DNA of 64,000 bases from Alternaria dauci (Eukaryota > Ascomycota > Dothideomycetes > Pleosporales > Pleosporaceae): positions 868,001 through 932,000 of the forward strand of contig NC_091274.1 in NCBI RefSeq assembly GCF_042100115.1. Reading direction: 5' to 3'. The notes beneath the pieces were generated by a model. The model saw only the letters and a list, made by a program, of their open reading frames with translations. It searched no databases and was not told the DNA's origin. A program made the position numbers and the translations under genes. Of the stretch, positions 57,261 to 64,000 are shown one piece after another. Each line of letters starts with the position of its first letter. The stretch's first letter is position 1.

Positions 57261-60200
57261 GCCCAGGTGGCGAGCGTTAATGTGAGATGCAAGACGGGCA
57301 GCAAGCTGAGTGCTTTGACTACCGTAGTCTGCCCATGTACTGTATTCTCCGAGCGTCTTGGACAAAGGCAAGTGCGTGCCGGAGGGAGGGGCTCTGGTTG
57401 TAATGGAGATGAGGAAGGCGTGTTCCAGATTCCATGTTTGTTCCCCACCGAGTGCGGCACAGCGCGCTGTGGCTGGCGACAAGAGTGGGGGAAGTAACGT
57501 CCGCTCCAGCACACTAAGCTCTTCGACATCCAACACACCACGCAACATGCTCGAATCCTTTGAAATAAGTTCGTGAAGAGTCTTGACTCAGCTAGTCATT
57601 AGTGTGCATTCGCGCGTGTTCGCTGTTCCGATTCGTCAAACGACAGGGTGGGAGCATGAACCAAGGTTATGCGACAGGTACAGAGGTTACAACAAACTGC
57701 GACTCTGGCTCGACTTGACACGCCCATGTGTACTTTCCGTGGCGTTCCTTGTCTTTTGCTATTGTGCGAGCATACGCGCGACTCCCTTCCCAGCACTCTA
57801 GCCCACCAGTGCAAAAGATACTCGCTTTCCAATGGGATGTGGTTTGGTGACGTTCATCAACACCTGTGAATGGTCCTTCGCGCTTCTTGAGCGTTTGCTG
57901 CACTTGAATACGTCTGGTTAAACGTCTCGGTTAGTGCTGATACTTGTTGAAGAGTTTGTTGAACTCGAAAAGTTACTCTAACAGACCGATATCGCTTACT
58001 GTCGATCATTTAGTCTTGGGAGACAAGGGATTTGTTAGATCACACCAGAATCAGGGAGGTAGTAATTAGACCAAGAGACAGTGAGTGGACAGTGACTGTA
58101 TAGGTAGTAAGGTAACCTCAACGAGCGAAAGCACATGGTAGAGCCACCCGAGGCTGTGCATACAAAGACACTCTACATCCAGGACTATTCTGCAAAACTG
58201 AAAAGATTAGGATGAATACCAAAATGCAGATAAGATTGTGTACGTGGATGACCGCTGCACACTTAGTTTTCGCCGATAGGGATATGTTCGGAGCCCAAAA
58301 GCTTGCGTTGAAGCAGCGTAGAGGCTTGCGAGGCTGACATGCAGGGTGGCCAAAGCCTACGCGGCCCCGAAGCTGACAGTGTTGCCATGTGGAGATAGAC
58401 TACTGATCACAGATTAGCGAGAGCAAGATCTGAGAAGGGCAGCCCACGGACGGAGGGCTTAGCGTGCGTACACCCACTCGTACAGGAACTCGTGTTTAGT
58501 ACGTGGAGCTGCCTATTTTATCAGAAGCTAACTACTTATCACGATCAGCCTCGCAAGATGCTCGTAATACATACTAGCTGCTTGCACCGGCTGATTTTCG
58601 CCGACGACATGTATTGGTTTCGTATACAACATGTATGGATTTACTTCGGAGCAACGACAAACAGCCGACCAACACAACGACAGGATTCATGTTCAGTCAG
58701 CGCTGAGTAACAGTTGGCTAATGAGCAGTCGTATTGAGTCCCGGAGATAACGCAATTCCGCGCGTCTTCGCGCCTAAAATGCTCGGCGCAAAATCGCTCC
58801 AAAGTGCGGCCGAGGTGATGCCACCGGGCCACGAAAAGGGAAGCAAACGTGCTTTTGAGTATTGAGGACCAAAAAGAATGGGGAGAATGCAGTCAGCGTA
58901 TAGTGTGGTGAGATCGGATCCGGCTGATCACCAGCTCGACCGACCGACCGACCGACCGGACGAACTCCGTATCGTGGCATTGGGCGTCGCAGAATCCACT
59001 GAATTGAGTTGCATCTGTTCATGGCCAAAGAAACAATCATCTATGTGATGCAATAGTCAGGAGAGCGGCTGTAACTGCGCGCATGACAGATGACGTTGGA
59101 AACCAAGTTCTGTAATGCCGCGGTGGACAAAACCGGAAACGGTCGATGCGGTGTTACATTTTCCAAGCCCTATAAACCCAAAAGAAGCGTTGGGCGGCAG
59201 AACATCGGGTGGACAGGTGCCCTGCATATGCGCGCAAAAGTTGAAAAATTCTCGTTCCGGCAGATCAAGTATGGATAAGAAAAGAGGGACAACATGATGC
59301 TTAAGGCAGCATTCATGTCGATAGTAGGAGATGTATGGTGTATCAATGGGTTGCACGCAATATGTCACAGATGCGTCGTGAGTGGACAAGGGAACACACG
59401 CGATTATCGTGCCTCAGGCGTCATGATCGGCAGCCATGTTGCCGATGAGAGCAGGTGGACCGGCAGAAACTTTGTCAAAATCAAGCCGACGCAGGGTCTC
59501 ATCATCCCGCCATCGCGGATTGGCGGACAAAAGGGCTAGGGATGGTGCCCGCTCAGCCGTTGGCGATCCATGACCGCATCGAGCGACCTTCGAGAAGTGA
59601 TGGGCAGTTTCAATGACCAGCAGAACGTCGACTAAGACGTCAGGGAAAGGATATTCATTGGGGACGTATTGCTTCGCAAAAATAGAAGCGCAAAGCAGGA
59701 GTTCTGCACGGCAGTCGGTTTGGATGAGTGCAAAGGGATGCTAAGGAAAGTTTGGGGAGATGATGTCATTATCATCGTAAGCGGAGAAATAGCATTTGCT
59801 CGGTCCGACGGAAGGGGGGATGCAACACGAAAGTGACAGGAAAGGCACAACAGCATGTAATCAGTATGGGAATGGCAGAAAGGAAAAGGTATTAGGAACG
59901 TGGCTTCAGAAGGCTGCAGAAGGCTCGAGTGGCAGCGCACTGGCTTAGAAATGTGGCTAGTGCCTTCGATGGGCGCATAAGGGTCCAGATCTCGGAGCAA
60001 GCGACAGAGTTGCACTACCCGTGGATACGGTAGGGCTGGCACTGCCACACAGTGGCGCAACCGACCCTGCATACTGGAGCGCTTCTCCACCGATCTTGCC
60101 CGTTCGGGGCCGTCGATGCGATGCCACGTTGGTTTGTAGGGTTACTATGCGACTCCACAGGATGCCTGCAACACGTTGCATATGTCGTTTTTCAGCACAC

Positions 60201-61546
60201 TCGTGCGAGGAAAGCCTCAGTGAAGAGTTTTCCCTGTGCAATCTTGGCTGTACTTGACCTGTAGGAATGTTGCACCGAAGTGCTGGTGCCGTTGTTGAAC
60301 AGAGGATGCTGCCAGTGCCGAAGCCGAAGCCGAAGCGTAGCGCCCTGGTGCAGGATAGATGGTAGTCCGACTTGATCTAGTAGCATTGTAGATCAATATC
60401 CAGTTTGAGCGTCTCGTCAACACATGTGCACTATGCTAGCCAGCAGCGTGGTCCTTGGGAGCCGTTTGGCCACCAGATCCAGCTATCAATAGTGCAGAGT
60501 ATGGGGTAGGGCTACGGACGGTTATCTCTAGACGAGGCCGCATGGGCTCACGTGCCGACAGACACAAGCTGAAAGCACCATGATATCGTCGTCTTGAGAC
60601 CAATGCTCAAATGGCAGTGACTCTCTGTGAGTCACGCGGGGGAACATGTGACCATTACAGGAACTGGCCAGAGGTGTGGCTGGTGCTTTCGCGTACTCTA
60701 TCTCTCTTACCATGTAGCAGTATTCGTAATCTGCTATGCGTTGTCGAGTAGCTCGACATGTAAACGATGGTGCTCAGCCCGCGTTGAAACATTGTAATCC
60801 CTGCGAGAAGCGGCCAGCTGTTGGACTAGACACGGTCGTAATCATCCCATAGCCTACAGGCTACATGCCCGACTACCCACAGACTAGGCGGACGGCCACA
60901 GCGACGAGTAACGGTTCGGTTCGCAGGGCTCCGTTTCACGTGGAGTGCATGGGTGCCGAGATGGCCTGGATGCACACAGGCGATTGCTCGGTATTTTGGG
61001 AGCAGGCCATGGACGTTGGGCGAAGCTATCTCGGCTGCTATCCGAGTGCATGTGGAAAACTCTGCAGGTGTATGGTAGCATCTCGTCTGCCGGGGACTGC
61101 ACAGCCTTTCGGTCGGACAGGGCCCGCGGCGGCCGTATGCAGGGTGTGTGAGGGTGGTGTCGATCGCGCCGCTCTTGCGCGTTGGCGTGCGGTTAGCGTA
61201 TATACCCTTGCAAAGCAACACAACCTAGGTTCCAACGTTGCGTCATAGGATGAGGTATGAAAGGAAACCGAATCCGCGTACTCTCTGCAGCCCAAGCCGT
61301 CGAAACCATCGCTCAGCAATTTGCAATTCAACAGTCACGCACATAGGCGCTTAGTTCCGACAATCCGAGCACAGCCGACGCAAACACCGCTTGCTTCGAC
61401 AGCCTTCCACCGACTGCTGTGCTAGATCACCTCATCAAGTGGTCTTTCACTCAAATCGGCGAAGACTACCCGAGTCATCGGCCGGGCGCCCACTAGTATA
61501 AGTAACTTGCCACCCGCGCTGGTCCCTTACTTTTCTCCCGACCATT
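57261..61546. other. 4.3-kb gene-free stretch upstream of the Rpn4-like gene
   Basis: No supported gene on either strand. It holds a (CGAC)n tetranucleotide repeat at 58937-58958 and a TATAAG at 61497-61502 some 45 bases before the start of the zinc-finger gene. Much of it may be a long regulatory region or leader of that gene. Confidence 0.4.
58937..58958 (+). repeat. (CGAC)5 tetranucleotide microsatellite
   Basis: Five and a half tandem copies of CGAC. A simple repeat in intergenic DNA. Confidence 0.85.
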
Positions 61547-63730
61547 ATGCTAGCGCTACCCACACAACGTCACCCCCTTTCAACCATACCGTCACCACCA
61601 TCTTCCCTCTCGTCGTACCACCAACTGCCCCAGCAATTCGCCGCACCACATCTCTACGACCAGAAGCTCCTCAACGACTACGTCGAGTCTCAGCAGCAGC
61701 TCTACGCCACTTCGTCTGCCAGTGCACCCACCTCGTACATGACGAGCGCATACACGGGCTTCGCAAACCCGGCCATCCGCATCCAGCAGTCGACACCAAC
61801 ACCGCAGCTGCCCCAGGCCTTCACACAACCCCCGATGCTCTCGGCCAACAACACCGGCACCGGACTCGAGTCCTGGAACAACTATGGTAACGTCCAGGGC
61901 CAATCGCTCCAGACACCTTCGCAGAACCAGAACCGCAACGGCGGCCACCAGCGCGCCTCATCGTCGTCTTCTGTAGGCTCAAGTGCCTCACAGTACCAGG
62001 CCGTCGGACCTTCGGCAGGCTACCAGTACGTCGCTCTCCCCCGGCATTCGCCTTTGCCTTCGCCTTCGCCCTCGTACGAAGCTACGCTGGCTGATTCGTT
62101 GAACACGGCTGACATATCCAAAAGGTCGTTCCACAACCATCTGCCTACACCTTCGCAGACACCTACCCAGGACTCCTTCATGAACACCAACAACTTCAGC
62201 AGCAACTTTGCCCCCAACATGGACCACACCATGTCAGCCCACATGTCGATGAAGCAAGCGCTCATGGACCAAAGTGATGACGTACCAGACTACGCGCACT
62301 CGACTGGGCAATCGGTATCAAGCTACGGCCACGACTCTCCTGCCACGCCACACACAGCACAGGACGACATGGACTTCAAGCAGCCTGCGAATGGTGAGGA
62401 CCTCCGCAGGATAGACTCCTGGCTCTTCGACCAGTTCTGTGCTTACAATGACCCAGATATGCGCCCGGTACCCAAGTTCGAAAGAACATACACCGACATT
62501 GCTGCCGACACTGGCTTCTACGAGCCCAGCGCTGTTACCCAATCAGTGTCGCAGTCCAAGCCAGCACAGTCGTCGTTGCTCTCCCCATACCGCAGCAATA
62601 CCAACGAAAACGTACAGCGAGCGCTCCAGGCTGCACAGTACGCGCGCTCACAGTCGCCAAGCAGCACTGCCTCAAGAAGTGACTCACCCTTCCGCAAGAG
62701 CTCACCCTACCGACAGCCAAGCAACTCGTTCGCCTCGCCCATGAACACTGCTGTTGCGGCACGTGAGCAAAATCGCCAGGCTGATGCCGCTTACGCTATG
62801 AAGTCTCAGATGCAACCGAGCGATGACTCTGAGCCAAAGACCATTTCCCCCAAGGATGCTCTGCTGGACTTCCGGGAATCGGACGAAGAGTCAAAGGTTC
62901 CACTGTTCCCGGACAGTGGCGCTAGCGAGTACGATGGCCAATACAACGGTGGCGAACAATATAGGACTGCTACCCAATCCAGCTTTGACGCACCATCCTC
63001 ATCACAGTCCTACGGTCGCGACAGTTGGGCAACACCACAATTCTCACCAAACTTCTCCACTGCAACCGCTCCGTCGTTACAACAGTCGTCCAGCTTCAAC
63101 TTCGCCACACCATCGATAGGGAACATGCACGGTCTGTCCATGAACGCACCATCTCAGTACCGATCAACAACCAACACCATGTCGTCGGCAATCGACCAGA
63201 CACCCGAATTCCCTGCGCATTTGACATCGATGGAATCCAGCGCAAGCGAAGCTGAGCCACCGAATGGTAGCCAAAATAGCGTCTTGTCCGACCGCTATAT
63301 GACGAAGCCAACATCTACGACTGCTGAGTCTGGTACCTACTCATGCACGTATCATGGCTGCTCCCAGCGTTTCGAGACCCCACAAAAACTCCAGAAGCAC
63401 AAGCGTGAGGGTCATCGAAGTGCCAATCTCAGCACAGCTATGACGTCGGCGGCTATTTTGGAACGCAATTCGCAAGCGGGACCCCACAAGTGTGAGCGCA
63501 TCAACCCCACGACCGGCAAGCCTTGCAACACTGTATTTTCCCGCCCTTATGACCTCACACGTCATGAGGACACAATACACAATGCACGCAAGCAAAAGGT
63601 CCGCTGCGCACTCTGCGTTGAGGAAAAGACCTTCTCGCGCAATGACGCATTGACACGCCATATGCGCGTAGTGCATCCCGAGGTCGACTTCCCCGGAAAG
63701 CACCGCAGGCGTGGAGGTAACCATGACTGA
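61547..63730 (+). CDS. C2H2 zinc-finger transcription factor, Rpn4-like
   Basis: Single-exon gene, 727 residues. The first ~580 residues are Ser/Gln/Pro/Asn-rich with polar low-complexity tracts. An acidic segment (SPKDALLDFRESDEES ... PLFPD, about residues 435-460) matches the activation/degron region seen in fungal Rpn4-type factors. The C-terminal ~130 residues carry three zinc-binding units: CTYHGCSQRF ... HKREGH, then CERINPTTGKPCNTVFSRPYDLTRH, and CALCVEEKTFSRNDALTRHMRVVH. The second has the FSRPYDLTRH and third the FSRNDALTRH elements of Rpn4, which induces proteasome genes in yeast. The identification is by these motifs; regulation of proteasome genes here is inferred. A basic end (KHRRRGG) may be an NLS. 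It is preceded by a long gene-free region. Confidence 0.85.
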   Translation: MLALPTQRHPLSTIPSPPSSLSSYHQLPQQFAAPHLYDQKLLNDYVESQQQLYATSSASAPTSYMTSAYTGFANPAIRIQQSTPTPQLPQAFTQPPMLSANNTGTGLESWNNYGNVQGQSLQTPSQNQNRNGGHQRASSSSSVGSSASQYQAVGPSAGYQYVALPRHSPLPSPSPSYEATLADSLNTADISKRSFHNHLPTPSQTPTQDSFMNTNNFSSNFAPNMDHTMSAHMSMKQALMDQSDDVPDYAHSTGQSVSSYGHDSPATPHTAQDDMDFKQPANGEDLRRIDSWLFDQFCAYNDPDMRPVPKFERTYTDIAADTGFYEPSAVTQSVSQSKPAQSSLLSPYRSNTNENVQRALQAAQYARSQSPSSTASRSDSPFRKSSPYRQPSNSFASPMNTAVAAREQNRQADAAYAMKSQMQPSDDSEPKTISPKDALLDFRESDEESKVPLFPDSGASEYDGQYNGGEQYRTATQSSFDAPSSSQSYGRDSWATPQFSPNFSTATAPSLQQSSSFNFATPSIGNMHGLSMNAPSQYRSTTNTMSSAIDQTPEFPAHLTSMESSASEAEPPNGSQNSVLSDRYMTKPTSTTAESGTYSCTYHGCSQRFETPQKLQKHKREGHRSANLSTAMTSAAILERNSQAGPHKCERINPTTGKPCNTVFSRPYDLTRHEDTIHNARKQKVRCALCVEEKTFSRNDALTRHMRVVHPEVDFPGKHRRRGGNHD

Positions 63731-64000
63731 GCATAGCGCAATGCGCGGCGTTCACCGATTTCCGCGGAAGCCAGGCCCCTGCATCTCCGTTGCGCACATG
63801 CCAGAATAGCCGTGACTGTTCTATGGCACGCAGCTGACCACACGGATGAAATGCTACGCACGAAGATTCTTCCTTGCCAATCTGGACTTCGACAACAAGC
63901 GTGTTTTCGTGTCTTGGACACAGCCAAAAAATGGTGCTTATCCCCGCGTCTCTCACATTCGTGGTCACGCGCCTGGTTGCATCGCATTCAGTTGTCGCTG
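63731..64000. other. 3' flank at window end
   Basis: 270 bases after the stop of the Rpn4-like gene. No gene supported before the window ends. Confidence 0.4.

Overview
This is a nuclear fungal (filamentous ascomycete, Pezizomycotina) chromosome window. Genes are separated by short intergenic gaps, most are split by spliceosomal introns of about 45-120 nt with GT-AG ends and CTAAC/CTGAC-like branch sites, and every housekeeping protein looks like its Pezizomycotina relative. Families that are common in Dothideomycetes (DUF7918, F-box/2EXR-like proteins, AA9 LPMO, CE4, Pth11/rhodopsin-like membrane proteins) suggest a Pleosporales-type, plant-associated fungus; that placement is inference. I resolved about 33 protein-coding loci by joining exons by hand. 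No tRNA, rRNA, CRISPR or intact transposon was recognised.

Layout. 1-6.6 kb: the 5' end of the exosome helicase MTR4 (cut by the window edge), a tiny COX8/COX7C-type cytochrome oxidase subunit gene, and Elongator subunit ELP1 (7 exons). 7.2-10.0 kb: a divergent pair of 2EXR/F-box-like genes. 10.7-14.7 kb: a probable small six-cysteine secreted protein whose first intron appears to be GC-AG, a CE4 polysaccharide (chitin) deacetylase and a Zn2Cys6 regulator. 15.3-17.7 kb: vacuolar Ca2+/H+ exchanger. 18.7-25.0 kb: an interrupted F-box/ankyrin-like gene, a cytochrome P450, a rhodopsin-like seven-helix protein and a membrane-anchored LysM protein. 25.2-27.7 kb: a DUF4238 protein with an internal duplication. 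28-32.6 kb: mitochondrial m-AAA protease, a secreted protein of unknown family and QCR8. 32.8-39.7 kb: a second Zn2Cys6 regulator, a PAF-acetylhydrolase-like secreted hydrolase, an NAD(P)-binding epimerase-like protein, a four-helix membrane protein and a small zinc-binding protein. 41-51 kb: SERF/4F5, a cupredoxin-like secreted protein, SMN, NOP15-like RRM protein, a cupin and COPII SEC23. 52.3-57.3 kb: AA9 LPMO and a DUF7918 locus with one intact copy and two decayed ones. 57.3-61.5 kb: about 4.3 kb without a recognisable gene, followed by a C2H2 regulator resembling Rpn4.

How they fit. Respiratory-chain subunits (COX8, QCR8) and the inner-membrane protease that controls mitochondrial protein quality lie in the same window. 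MTR4, ELP1, SMN and NOP15 are RNA-processing or tRNA-modification factors. The accessory content is dominated by secreted or cell-surface proteins (six-Cys protein, CE4, cupredoxin, AA9, PAF-AH-like, LysM) next to two Zn2Cys6 regulators. The pieces most deserving a second look are the six-Cys protein, the three-copy DUF7918 locus with a single-base splice-donor loss, the internal repeat of the DUF4238 protein, and the compact five-exon SMN gene. All exon joins are by eye from splice signals and reading phase and have not been checked with transcripts.
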